Source of the DNA: Streptomyces sp. JHA26
GTDB taxonomy: Bacteria > Actinomycetota > Actinomycetes > Streptomycetales > Streptomycetaceae
Length of the DNA stretch: 61,933 nt
NCBI RefSeq assembly: GCF_002005565.1
Contig: NZ_BDJC01000044.1
Span: forward strand, 1-61,933
Direction: 5' to 3'
This document shows, piece after piece, positions 34,565-43,079 of the stretch (position 1 is its first letter; each line of letters opens with the position of its first letter). The position numbers and the translations under genes are program-made. The notes under the pieces were generated by a model that did no database searches, was not told the origin of the DNA, and saw only the letters and a list, made by a program, of their open reading frames with translations.

Positions 34565-36085
34565 TCAGCCGGCGAACCAGCGGACGGGCTTCGGTGCGAG
34601 GTTCTGGTAGACGTGCTTGGTCTCGCGGTACTCGGCCAGGCCCGCGGGGCCCAGTTCGCGGCCGACGCCGCTCTTGCCGAAGCCGCCCCACTCCGCCTGC
34701 GGCAGGTAGGGGTGGAAGTCGTTGATCCAGACGGTGCCGTGGCGCAGCCGGCCGGCGACCCGGCGGGCGCGGCCCGCGTCGGCGGTCCAGACGGCGCCGG
34801 CGAGCCCGTACTCGGTGTCGTTGGCGAGGGCGACGGCCTCGTCCTCGGTGCGGAAGGTCTCCACGGTGAGGACCGGCCCGAAGACCTCCTCCCGCACGAC
34901 CCGCATCTCGCGGTGGCACTGGTCGAGGACGGTCGGCTCGTAGAAGTAGCCGCCCTCGGGCCGCTCGGGGGACGGCTCGGGGCGCTTGCCGCCGCAGCGC
35001 AGCACGGCACCCTCGGCGAGGGCGGAGGCGACGAAGTCCTCCGTCCTGGCGCGCTGCTGCTCGGAGACCAGCGGACCGCACTCGACGCCGTCCACGGTGC
35101 CGCGGCCCAGGCGGATCCGCGCGGCGCGGCGGGCGAGTTCGGCGACGAAGCGTTCGCGCACCGACTCCTCGACGATGAGGCGCCCGCCGGCGGAGCAGAC
35201 CTGGCCGCTGTGGATGAAGGCGGCGTTGAGGGCCTGGTCGACGGCGGTGTCGAAGCCCTCCTCGGTCTCGCAGGCGTCGGCGAAGACGACGTTCGGGTTC
35301 TTGCCGCCGAGTTCCAGGGCGACCTTCTTGACGGTGACGGCGGCGGCCCGCGCGACCTTGGTGCCGCTGACCAGGCCGCCGGTGAAGGAGACCAGGTCGA
35401 CGTCGGGGTGCTCGGCGAGCCGGGCGCCGACGGTGTGGCCGGGGCCGGTGACGATGTTGGCGACGCCTGCGGGCAGTCCGGCCTCGACCAGCAGGTCGAT
35501 CAGGGCGACGGTGGTGAGCGGGGTGATCTCGCTGGGCTTGATCACGAAGGTGTTGCCGGCGGCGAGCGCGGGCGCGATCTTCCAACTGGCCTGGAGGAGC
35601 GGGTAGTTCCAGGGCGTGATCATCGCGCAGACGCCGACCGGCTCGTGCACGACGACGCTGTGGATCTCGGGTGAGCCCGCGTCGACGACCCGGCCGGGGG
35701 CCTCGCCGGCGACCAGGTCCGCGAAGTAGCGGAAGGCGTCGGCGACGCAGTCGATGTCGACCCGGCCCTCCTCGACGGTCTTGCCCGCGTCGCGGCTCTC
35801 CAGCAGGCCGAGTTCCTCGCGGTCGCGGACGAGGAGGTCGGCGACGCGGCGCAGCAGGGCGGCGCGTTCGGCGACCGGGGTGCGCGGCCAGTCGCCGGCG
35901 TCGAAGGCGCGCCGTGCGGCGGCCACCGCGAGGTCGGTGTCCTTCTCGTCGCCCTCCGCGACCACGGCGAACGGCCAGCCGTCCGCGGGGTCGAGGATCT
36001 CGCGCGTGGCCCCCGAGACGGCGCCCCGCCATTCCCCTCCCACGTGGTGGGTCCGCCCCGCGTACTGCTGTGTGTGGTCCGCCAT
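34565..36085 (-). CDS. betB: Betaine-aldehyde dehydrogenase
   Basis: A 506-residue NAD(P)-dependent aldehyde dehydrogenase. The catalytic cysteine is Cys297 in GQVCSAGGR, and the general-base glutamate lies in ALELGGKNPN. The cofactor region contains ITPWNYPLLQASWKIAPALAAGNTFVIKPSE. EEVFGPVLTVETF is the usual C-terminal motif. It oxidises betaine aldehyde to glycine betaine, an osmoprotectant. It is the first gene of the five-gene operon, 53 bases before the choline oxidase-like gene. Confidence 0.9.
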   Translation of the reverse strand: MADHTQQYAGRTHHVGGEWRGAVSGATREILDPADGWPFAVVAEGDEKDTDLAVAAARRAFDAGDWPRTPVAERAALLRRVADLLVRDREELGLLESRDAGKTVEEGRVDIDCVADAFRYFADLVAGEAPGRVVDAGSPEIHSVVVHEPVGVCAMITPWNYPLLQASWKIAPALAAGNTFVIKPSEITPLTTVALIDLLVEAGLPAGVANIVTGPGHTVGARLAEHPDVDLVSFTGGLVSGTKVARAAAVTVKKVALELGGKNPNVVFADACETEEGFDTAVDQALNAAFIHSGQVCSAGGRLIVEESVRERFVAELARRAARIRLGRGTVDGVECGPLVSEQQRARTEDFVASALAEGAVLRCGGKRPEPSPERPEGGYFYEPTVLDQCHREMRVVREEVFGPVLTVETFRTEDEAVALANDTEYGLAGAVWTADAGRARRVAGRLRHGTVWINDFHPYLPQAEWGGFGKSGVGRELGPAGLAEYRETKHVYQNLAPKPVRWFAG

Positions 36086-36298
36086 GATCGGTATGTGCCT
36101 TCCGTTCCGTTCGGTGCCCGTGTGTCACATCCGTGTCACCCACGGGGACCGTGAGCGCATGCCCGTACCCCCCAGAGCCATGCGGAATCCGTCACCGAAA
36201 GTGCGCTGCCTCACGGAAATCGGGGATATCAACGGACAAACGGGGCGCGACGGCGCCGGTGCGCCGGGCGGAGCCGGGTCTCGGGCGACGGACGCCGC

Positions 36299-37204
36299 TC
36301 AGGGGGACAGCAGGTCGCCCACCGTCGCGCGGAGCCAGGCGTGCGCCGGGTCCGCGTCGTGGCGGGGGTGCCAGGCCAGGCCGAGCCGCAGCGGCGGCAG
36401 GGGCAGCGGGATCTCGAAGGGCACGAGGCCCAGCGTGTCGGCCAGCGGCATGCTCCAGGAGGTGATCAGCCCCACCAGGTCCGTCTCCCGCAGCACGAAC
36501 AGCGAGGACGGGAAGGTGCCGACGGTGCCCGTCACCCGACGCCGCAGCCCGCGCTCGGCGAGGGCGGTGTCGATGGGGCCCTGCAGCCTTCCGCGCCGCG
36601 AGACGATGAGGTGATCGGCGGCCGCGAACCGCTCGACGGTCAACTCCCCCGCCAGCAGCGGGTGCCCGGCGCGCACGACCCCCATCATCCGGTCCTCGCG
36701 CACGATCTCCACGTGCACCTCGGGCGCGGTGGAGTCGACCATCCCGACCTCCAGATCGGCGGTGCCCTCGCGCAGGAACGGTGCGTCCACGTGGCTCTCG
36801 TTGAGGAAGCGCAGCCGGATGCCGGGCGCCTCCTCGGCCGCGCGGGCGAAGAGGACCGCGCCCCGGGCGGCGGGCAGGGTGTCGTGGCACAGGATCGTGA
36901 ACGTACGGCTGACGGTCCGCAGGTCGGTGTCGGCGGCCGGCGCGAACAGCGCCCGCGCCCGCTCCACCACGGCGCTCACCTCGGCGCGCACGGCGAGGGC
37001 GCGCGGCGTCGGCACCATCCGCCGCCCGGCCCGCACCAGCACCGGGTCGCCGAGCGCCTTGCGGATACGGCCGAGCGTGCGGCTCATCGCGGGTTCGGAC
37101 AGGTGCAGTCGGCGGGCGGCGCCCTGGACGCTCTGCTCCTCCAGCAGCACGTCCAGGGCGAGCAGCAGGTTGAGGTCGATCCCCGCGGATTGCGTCACGC
37201 GCAT
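36299..37204 (-). CDS. LysR-family transcriptional regulator
   Basis: A 301-residue LysR protein. The winged HTH spans about residues 10-65 (LNLLLALDVLLEEQSVQGAARRLHLSEPAMSRTLGRIR). The effector-binding domain follows from about residue 95. It is divergent from an MFS transporter gene across about 107 bases, the classic arrangement for LysR control of a neighbour. It is also on the same strand as, and 213 bases upstream of, the betaine operon. The ligand is unknown. Confidence 0.9.
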   Translation of the reverse strand: MRVTQSAGIDLNLLLALDVLLEEQSVQGAARRLHLSEPAMSRTLGRIRKALGDPVLVRAGRRMVPTPRALAVRAEVSAVVERARALFAPAADTDLRTVSRTFTILCHDTLPAARGAVLFARAAEEAPGIRLRFLNESHVDAPFLREGTADLEVGMVDSTAPEVHVEIVREDRMMGVVRAGHPLLAGELTVERFAAADHLIVSRRGRLQGPIDTALAERGLRRRVTGTVGTFPSSLFVLRETDLVGLITSWSMPLADTLGLVPFEIPLPLPPLRLGLAWHPRHDADPAHAWLRATVGDLLSP

Positions 37205-37311
37205 TCATTCCTTGCGAAGGTTGCACTGGAGTACAGGACGGCCCCGAGCCTACGGTGACAGCGCATCCCAGCATGCGCATCCCACTCGTCTTCCAGCTCC
37301 CGGGAGGAGCC

Positions 37312-38721
37312 GTGCCCGCGCACGCCCTGAAACGCTCGACCCTGCTGACCCTGTGCGCCTGCGTACTGGTCGCGCAGAGCATGGTCGCCGCCGTCAACCT
37401 CCTCATCCCGCAACTGGGTTCGTCGTCCCTGCACCCCTCGCGCACCGAGGTCCTGTGGACGGTCGACGCCTACGTCATCGTCTTCGCGGGTCTGCTCGTT
37501 CCGGCGGGCGCGCTCGGCGACCGGCACGGCCGCAAGGGCGCCCTGCTCGCCGGGCTGGCCCTCTTCGCCGCGGGCGCCGCGACCAGTGCGCTCGCGTCCG
37601 CCCCGGCGCTGCTGATCGCCGGCCGGGGGGTGTCCGGCGCCGGGGCCGCGCTGATCACCCCGGCGACGATGTCGATCCTGGTCCACCTGGCGGGGCCCGA
37701 ACGCCGCGCCCAGGCCATGGCGTCCTGGACGCTGGCCATCGGCGTGGGCGGCCTGGCGGGCAATCTGGGCGGCGGCCTGGCCGGCCAGTTCCTGTCCTGG
37801 CGGGCCCTGTTCTGGGTGATGGTGCCGCTGGCGGCCGTGCTCGCCGTGGCGGTGTCGCTCACGACCCCGCGCACGGCCCGTTCCACGACCGGCAGTCCGG
37901 ATCCGCTGGGCACGGCGCTGCTCACCGCGGGACTGGTCGCCGTGCTCTTCGGCATCATCGAGGGCCCCGGTCACGGCTGGACCTCGCCGCGCATCCTGTC
38001 GGCGTTCGGCGCCGGCCTCCTGCTGGTGGCCGGCTTCGCGGTCCACGCCCTGCGCTCCCGTGCCCCGTTGTTCGACCCGCGGGTGTTCCGCTCCGGCGGG
38101 CTGCGGGCCACCACGCTGGGCCTGGCGACGGGTTTCTTCGGGCTGTTCGCGCTGTTCTACGTCAACTCGCAGTACCTGCAGGAGGTGAAGGGGTTCGCCC
38201 CGGCGGTGACGGGCGTGGCGATCGTCCCGCTGATCGCCGGCATGGCCCTGGTCCCGAAGTTCGCGGCCCGCTGGTCGGCGCGTCCCCGTCCGGTCGTCGG
38301 CGCCGGGCTCGCGCTGATCGGACTGGGTCTGCTGGCCGCGTCCACGGCGGACGCGGGCACGCCCTACCCGCTGTGGGCGTGCTGGCTGCTGGTCATCTCG
38401 GCGGGGACGGGCCTGGCGATGCCGGCGCTCACCCTGGGCGTGGTGGTGTCCCTTCCGCCGCACCAGGCGGGGCTGGGCTCCGGCCTCGGCACCGCGGCCC
38501 GCGAGATCGGCGCGGCCCTGGGCGTCGCCGTGGCGGGCACGGCCCTGGCGGGTCACACCGGGTTCGCGACCGGCATGGGCCCGGCCCTGCGCACGGTCGG
38601 TCTGACGGTGCTGGTCGCGACGGCGGTCGTGGTGGCGGGCCACCGCGGCGCCGGCCGCCCCGCCCCCGGCGCCCCGGCTCCCGGCACGCCCGCGCCACCG
38701 GTGAAGGAACCGGCGGCCTGA
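37312..38721 (+). CDS. MFS drug-type transporter (DHA2-like, about 14 helices)
   Basis: A 469-residue major facilitator. The family signature between helices 2 and 3 is GALGDRHGRKGALLAG. The antiporter-like motif region follows in GRGVSGAGAALITPATMSIL. The helix count fits the 14-spanner DHA2 group that exports drugs and dyes. I chose the GTG at 37312 because of GGGAGGAG at 37302-37309; an upstream GTG at 37255 is possible but less likely. The C-terminus is a Pro-rich tail. Regulation by the divergent LysR gene is likely. Confidence 0.88.
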   Translation: MPAHALKRSTLLTLCACVLVAQSMVAAVNLLIPQLGSSSLHPSRTEVLWTVDAYVIVFAGLLVPAGALGDRHGRKGALLAGLALFAAGAATSALASAPALLIAGRGVSGAGAALITPATMSILVHLAGPERRAQAMASWTLAIGVGGLAGNLGGGLAGQFLSWRALFWVMVPLAAVLAVAVSLTTPRTARSTTGSPDPLGTALLTAGLVAVLFGIIEGPGHGWTSPRILSAFGAGLLLVAGFAVHALRSRAPLFDPRVFRSGGLRATTLGLATGFFGLFALFYVNSQYLQEVKGFAPAVTGVAIVPLIAGMALVPKFAARWSARPRPVVGAGLALIGLGLLAASTADAGTPYPLWACWLLVISAGTGLAMPALTLGVVVSLPPHQAGLGSGLGTAAREIGAALGVAVAGTALAGHTGFATGMGPALRTVGLTVLVATAVVVAGHRGAGRPAPGAPAPGTPAPPVKEPAA

Positions 38722-39021
38722 CCTCCGCCCGACCGGGACACACCGACGCCTCCGGCCGGGACGCGGCGGACGGTGCCGAGTTCCGGCCCGGGGAGCGGAA
38801 GACACCGCGTCCGGTCGACGGGCCCGTGGAACGGGACGAGGCCCGCCCCGCGTGAGCGGGACGGGCCTCGTGCTGGAGCGCCGGGCAGGCCTTGCACCTG
38901 CATTTCCCCGCAGGAAGCGGGGCGTCTTTCCTTGGACCACCAACGCATCACCTGGTGCCGTTCTCCGGCGGCCGGTGCGTGATCAACTGTAGCGCACCGG
39001 CGCCGGGCACACCAGGTCGGA
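38722..39021. other. Intergenic region between MFS and mdh genes
   Basis: A 300-base gap between two convergent genes. It holds the MFS terminator hairpin at 38836-38871 and a smaller hairpin CCCCGC-AGGAA-GCGGGG near 38909-38925, followed by a pyrimidine-rich stretch. A GCAGG/CCTGC pair flanks its left side. The small hairpin could terminate either gene. I see no coding region. Confidence 0.5.
38836..38871 (+). terminator. Terminator after the MFS gene
   Basis: A 10-base perfect stem (38836-38845 with 38862-38871) continues through one mismatch into a further 5-base stem closed by the GTGA loop. It lies 115 bases past the stop codon. It is the strongest hairpin in this gap. Confidence 0.7.
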
Positions 39022-40011
39022 TCAGAGGAGGCCGAGACCGCGGACCGCCTCGCGCTCGTCCGACAGCTCCTTGACGGAGGCGTCGATGCGGGCGCGGGAG
39101 AACTCGTTGACGTCCAGGCCCTGGACGATCTCGTACGAGCCGTCCTTGCAGGTGACCGGGAAGGAGGAGATCAGGCCCTCCGGGACGCCGTAGGAACCGT
39201 CGGACGGGATGCCCATGGAGGTCCAGTCGCCCTCGGCGGTGCCGTTGACCCACGTGTACACGTGGTCGATGGCGGCGTTGGCGGCGGAGGCGGCGGAGGA
39301 CGCGCCGCGGGCCTCGATGATGGCCGCGCCGCGCTTGGCGACGGTCGGGATGAAGTCGTCGGCCAGCCACTTCTCGTCGTTGACGACCTCGGCGGCGTTC
39401 TTGCCGGCGATCGTGGCGTGGAAGATGTCCGGGTACTGGGTGGCGGAGTGGTTGCCCCAGATGGTCAGGCGCTTGATGTCGGCGACCGTGGAGCCCGTCT
39501 TCTTCGCGAGCTGGGTCAGCGCGCGGTTGTGGTCGAGGCGGGTCATCGCGGTGAAGCGCTCGGCCGGGACGTCCGGGGCGGCGGCCTGGGCGATCAGGGC
39601 GTTGGTGTTGGCCGGGTTGCCGACGACGAGGACCTTGATGTCGTCCGCGGCGTGGTCGTTGATGGCCTTGCCCTGCGGCTTGAAGATGCCGCCGTTGGCC
39701 TCGAGGAGGTCACCGCGCTCCATGCCCTTGGTGCGGGGGCGGGCGCCGACGAGGAGGGCGACGTTGGCGCCGTCGAAGGCCACGTTCGGGTCGTCGGTGA
39801 TCTCGATGCCCTGCAGGAGCGGGAACGCGCAGTCGTCCAGCTCCATCGCGGTGCCCTCGGCGGCCTTGAGCGCCGGAGTGATCTCCAGGAGGCGCAGCTT
39901 GACCGGCACGTCCGCGCCGAGCAGCTGGCCGGAGGCGATGCGGAAGAGCAGGGCGTAACCGATCTGGCCGGCCGCGCCGGTGACGGTGACGTTCACGGGA
40001 GTGCGGGTCAT
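39022..40011 (-). CDS. mdh: Malate dehydrogenase
   Basis: A 329-residue NAD-dependent malate dehydrogenase. The cofactor site is TVTGAAGQIGYALLFRIASG at the N-terminus. The substrate loop has the arginines in GARPRTKGMERGDLL, and the NPANTNA motif and TRLDHNRA follow. The active-site histidine lies in IWGNHSATQYPD. It interconverts malate and oxaloacetate in the TCA cycle. GGAGAA precedes the ATG. It is monocistronic, with a palindrome-rich region upstream. Confidence 0.97.
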   Translation of the reverse strand: MTRTPVNVTVTGAAGQIGYALLFRIASGQLLGADVPVKLRLLEITPALKAAEGTAMELDDCAFPLLQGIEITDDPNVAFDGANVALLVGARPRTKGMERGDLLEANGGIFKPQGKAINDHAADDIKVLVVGNPANTNALIAQAAAPDVPAERFTAMTRLDHNRALTQLAKKTGSTVADIKRLTIWGNHSATQYPDIFHATIAGKNAAEVVNDEKWLADDFIPTVAKRGAAIIEARGASSAASAANAAIDHVYTWVNGTAEGDWTSMGIPSDGSYGVPEGLISSFPVTCKDGSYEIVQGLDVNEFSRARIDASVKELSDEREAVRGLGLL

Positions 40012-40667
40012 GGCGTTCTCCGTATGACAGCTGGCGGTGGGGCGTCCCTGCCCCGGGGTGCGGGATCCCGCTCCGGCTCGTGACCGGACCGCCGTGATGA
40101 TCGATCGCCGGTACGGATGGATCACCGACGGATGATCGATCTCTTGGCGTCAAGAGAGATCCAGCGGTCAGGCTATCGCGCCCGCGGTGTCCGGCACGTC
40201 CGGGTCGGTGTGGCCCGGCCCACAGGGCGGCGTCCGGTGGTCCGGTCGTCCGTCGTCCGGAGGGGGCACGGGCCGCACGCCGGTACGGACAGGGAGAGGC
40301 GGCCGCCCGTCCGGGAGAGGGAGGGACTGGGGCGACCGCCGTTCGGGGACCGTTGCCGGACTCCCGTGGGGGGACATCTGTCGCGTGCCCCCGGGGGCGT
40401 CGGCCATGCCTGTGCCGGGAAGTTTTTCTTCCGCATCTTCGCGATCTCCACCGAACGGCCCAACGCCTCGCCGCGCGCGCCGCGGTCCGGCGCCTGCCGC
40501 GCCCGGCCCGACGGTGTCGGCGGATCCCGGCGCGACCGCGGCGCGGGGTACCCGGCCGTCGTCGGGTGGGTGCACCGCCGGCGTCCCCGCTCCGGTCCCA
40601 GGGGGGCCACCTCGGGGCGGTCGGGGCTCCGCCTCCGGGTGGTCGGGGCTCCGGCGGGGCCGGTGCC
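40012..40667. other. Long intergenic region upstream of mdh
   Basis: This 656-base gap separates mdh from the DUF2690 HTH gene (both minus). Near mdh it holds the direct repeat GATGATCGATC at 40096-40106 and 40131-40141 and an inverted repeat at 40140-40157. A short hairpin GGAAG-TTTTT-CTTCC lies near 40419-40435. Two direct copies of GGTCGGGGCTCCG lie near 40619-40653. The frames open here lack ribosome sites and protein-like composition, so I call no gene. Confidence 0.5.
40140..40157 (-). promoter_or_regulatory. Palindromic operator candidate upstream of mdh
   Basis: TCTCTTG-GCGT-CAAGAGA is an inverted repeat with perfect 7-base arms, about 130 bases upstream of the mdh start. On the minus strand it contains TTGACG, which could be a -35 box. 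Such TCTTGA/TCAAGA palindromes are typical of MarR-type repressor sites, but no such gene is adjacent. Confidence 0.45.
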
Positions 40668-41939
40668 TCAGTCCGTGCAGCCCCGGCCGCCCGCCGCCAG
40701 GGTCACGCACGCCTTGGCCTCGTCCGCGGTTCTCACCGCCACCATCGGGGTGTACGCGGCCGTGACGCCGGCGCCGGTGATCCTGCCCGTCTGCTCGTTC
40801 CCGCCGCCCGCGCTGACGTGGACCTCGTCGCCCTGGCCGGCCTGGGTGACGCGGGCCCACGCGGTGCCGCAGGTCTTGCTGTAGCGGACCTCGACGGACG
40901 CCGTGCCGACGGTGGCCTTCGCGGCGGTGGTCACCAGGTCGCCGCCGCAGCCCATGGCCTCGGGGTCCTTGCCGGTGCACTGGTCCCCGGCGCACTTCAC
41001 CCCGGGCGGCAGCTGGGTGCTGGCGCTGACGGTGGGCGACGGGGACGGCTTGGCGCTCTCGGTCTCCTTGTCGTCGCCGCCGTTCAGGAGGAAGAACGCG
41101 CCGGCGGCCACGACGAGCACGCCGACGGCACCCGCGACGAACGTCCCCATCCGCTTGCCGCCCCCCGGGGCGCCGTTCCGCGTCCCGGAACCGCCCCGCG
41201 GGGGCAGGCCGTACGCGTCCGCGGCGCCGTGCCGCTCCGGCACCGGCGCGGTGGCGGCCCCGCCGCCCGCGTACGCCCCCGCTCCGGTCCCGGCGCCCTG
41301 GCGCGCCGCGCGCTCGCCGGTCGGCGACGGCCCCCGGTATCCCGCGAGCCCCCACGAGTTGCCGTCGGAGGGCCCGCCGGAGGACGTGGCCGGGGGCCCG
41401 CCGGGCGCACCGCCGCCCCGGACCGGGCCGGCGGCCGAGTCGGGGCTGTCGGCGGCCGTCGGCTGCGCGGGGACCGACGCCGGCGGCAGCGTGGGCGCCA
41501 CACCGCCCGGCCCGGCGATCCCCGGCTTGGGCGCCGCACCGCCGCCGTGCCGGCCCGACTTGCCGCCCCGGCCGCCCTTGGAACCGGTCGCGGGCGCGCC
41601 CAGCTCGCCGAGCGCGGCACGCGCCTGCGAGATCCGGATGGCCTCCATGGTCATGTCATGACGCATCTCCGAGCGGCTCCAGGCGCGCTCGGCCAGTTCC
41701 CACAGGGTGGTCAGGTGGACGGGGTTGGTCCTCGTGACCTCCGCCAGGGCCACGATCGCGCCCTTGGGCGCGAGCAGCCGGCCGTTCAGATAGCGCTCCC
41801 AGGACGTCTTGCTGTAGCCCGTCGCGTCGGCCAGCGACGCGATGCTCAGCTCGCTGCGGTCCACGAGTCGGCGCAACTGGCCGACGAACTCCCCGATCTG
41901 CGGATCGAGTTCCTCCGGCAGAGCCTTCCAACGAGGCAT
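40668..41939 (-). CDS. Membrane-spanning HTH protein with extracytoplasmic DUF2690 domain
   Basis: A 423-residue one-pass protein. The N-terminal XRE-like helix-turn-helix (about residues 15-75: LRRLVDRSELSIASLADATGYSKTSWERYLNGRLLAP) is cytoplasmic. A long Gly/Pro/Ala linker leads to one helix (MGTFVAGAVGVLVVAAGAFFLL, about residue 263). The outer part is a DUF2690 domain with paired cysteines (VKCAGDQCTGKDPEAMGCGGD, VEVRYSKTCGTAWARV). The design suggests that an outside signal reaches a DNA-binding domain. GAGGGGGGAA precedes the ATG at 41939. A repeat array lies 230-340 bases upstream. Confidence 0.83.
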   Translation of the reverse strand: MPRWKALPEELDPQIGEFVGQLRRLVDRSELSIASLADATGYSKTSWERYLNGRLLAPKGAIVALAEVTRTNPVHLTTLWELAERAWSRSEMRHDMTMEAIRISQARAALGELGAPATGSKGGRGGKSGRHGGGAAPKPGIAGPGGVAPTLPPASVPAQPTAADSPDSAAGPVRGGGAPGGPPATSSGGPSDGNSWGLAGYRGPSPTGERAARQGAGTGAGAYAGGGAATAPVPERHGAADAYGLPPRGGSGTRNGAPGGGKRMGTFVAGAVGVLVVAAGAFFLLNGGDDKETESAKPSPSPTVSASTQLPPGVKCAGDQCTGKDPEAMGCGGDLVTTAAKATVGTASVEVRYSKTCGTAWARVTQAGQGDEVHVSAGGGNEQTGRITGAGVTAAYTPMVAVRTADEAKACVTLAAGGRGCTD

Positions 41940-42168
41940 CACTTCCCCCCTCTTCCCCCGGTGACGTGCTGTTTCTTTCCCCGCTCGGTCCCCGTGGTCC
42001 TCGCGCGCGGCGTCCCGCGGCGCGTCCCCGTTCCGGCTACCCACGGGGATGCGCCGGGTCAGGATCCCAGTTCCCGGGGTGGGGGCGCACAGGAACACGG
42101 AGGTCGCGAACACGCACCGTCGCACGCGCTGGTCCGCGGTCCAGTGTCCCATCGGCGTTCCCGTGCAT

Positions 42169-42282
42169 CGAACGGAACCCCCGCCGCCGTACGGAACGCC
42201 CAGCGTCGTACGGAACGCCCCCGATCGCCGCGCGGAACACCCCCCGGCCGCCGCACGGGACACCCCGGCCGTCGTACGGAAC
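42169..42282. repeat. Six helically phased repeats of CGNACGGAAC
   Basis: Copies start at 42169, 42188, 42207, 42229, 42252 and 42273. Three are exact CGTACGGAAC; the others are CGAACGGAAC, CGCGCGGAAC and CGCACGGGAC. Spacing is 19-23 bases, mean 20.8, about two turns of DNA, so every copy faces the same side of the helix. The array lies 230-340 bases upstream of the membrane HTH gene start, a likely site for a cooperatively binding regulator. Confidence 0.72.
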
Positions 42283-42504
42283 GCCCGGATCGACCCGTTC
42301 GGCCACGCTAGCCCCGTCGTCGCACGGCTTGGGGCACATCCGCGAATTTGTCGACACTTCGGCACACGGAACGCACATGTGCGGTCACGCCGGGCACGAG
42401 GGTCCCGTCTTTCACGTACTCCGTAGCGGAACGGTCACTTCCGTGCCACAGCGTCCCGCCAGGCGTTGAACAGGGCGTTCCGCGTGCAGGAGGGTTGATC
42501 ACGA

Positions 42505-42545
42505 CGGCGGCCCTTTCTCCCACGGGGGTGGAGGACGGGCCGCCG
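42505..42545 (-). terminator. Terminator of the folD-DUF3017 operon
   Basis: A 9-base perfect stem (CGGCGGCCC at 42505-42513 with GGGCCGCCG at 42537-42545) encloses a smaller CTCC-CAC/GTGG-GAG pairing. It lies 12 bases past the DUF3017 stop on the minus strand. Confidence 0.6.
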
Positions 42546-42557
42546 TACGCGGGCCGG

Positions 42558-43079
42558 TTACCGGCTGACCGTGAAGTGCAGGGCGTCCTTCAGGAACGGG
42601 ATCTGCAGCACCGGATCGGGCTGTGCCATCAACGCCAGCAGGGCGATGGCGAGACCGAGGACGGTACAGGTGGCGATGTCCGTGAAGCGTGAACGCACCG
42701 CCAGCATGCCGACGTCGGGCACCGCCCAGCGCAGCGCGGCGCCGACCAGCAGCGCGACGCCGATCAGCAGCGTCCCCCAGCGGAACACGTCCAGCGCGGT
42801 CAGCAGCAGGCCGATCCCGACGAGGCCCACCACGGTGAGCACCGGCCACTGCCGGGCGGGCGCCGGGGCGTCACGGGGCGCGGCCCGGCCGCCGCCCTCG
42901 GGACGCGCGGTGTCCCGCGTGAAGAGCGGGAACCGCCGGGTGACGCGCCGCGGCCTGCCTTCGGCGTCGGGCGCGCTGACGGGGTCCCGGACGGTGAGCT
43001 CGTCCTCCGGACGCCCGTCGTCGCCCCCGGTCCCCTTCCTCTCCTCGGCCGGCACCGCGCTGCGTCCCTCAGCCGGCAC
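42558..43079 (-). CDS. DUF3017 membrane protein
   Basis: A 173-residue protein with a charged cytoplasmic N-terminal half (Pro/Arg/Glu-rich) and three predicted helices: WPVLTVVGLVGIGLLLTALDVF, GTLLIGVALLVGAALRWAV, and TCTVLGLAIALLALMA. The end LKDALHFTVSR and the overall layout match the DUF3017 family, usually encoded next to folD in actinobacteria. Its ATG overlaps the folD stop by 11 bases, so translation is coupled. Function unknown. Confidence 0.85.
   Translation of the reverse strand: MPAEGRSAVPAEERKGTGGDDGRPEDELTVRDPVSAPDAEGRPRRVTRRFPLFTRDTARPEGGGRAAPRDAPAPARQWPVLTVVGLVGIGLLLTALDVFRWGTLLIGVALLVGAALRWAVPDVGMLAVRSRFTDIATCTVLGLAIALLALMAQPDPVLQIPFLKDALHFTVSR

Larger units (their letters stand above)
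41940..42557. other. Intergenic region with repeat array
   Basis: This 618-base gap separates the HTH gene from the DUF3017 gene (both minus). It holds the six-copy phased array at 42169-42282, isolated copies of the same core near 42363 and 42423, and a terminator hairpin at 42505-42545 for the folD operon. The remaining sequence presumably carries the HTH gene promoter. Open frames here are not convincing genes. Confidence 0.55.

Noticed and set aside
32979..36143. A long frame extending the choline oxidase-like gene upstream
   Set aside because: The extension is an Arg-rich shadow of the betaine aldehyde dehydrogenase gene. The real protein starts at MPETTQVYD (34511).
38881..38935. Hairpins near mdh resembling an IS200/IS605 end
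   Set aside because: No transposase or TnpB remnant is nearby and the structure is equally explained as terminators of convergent genes.
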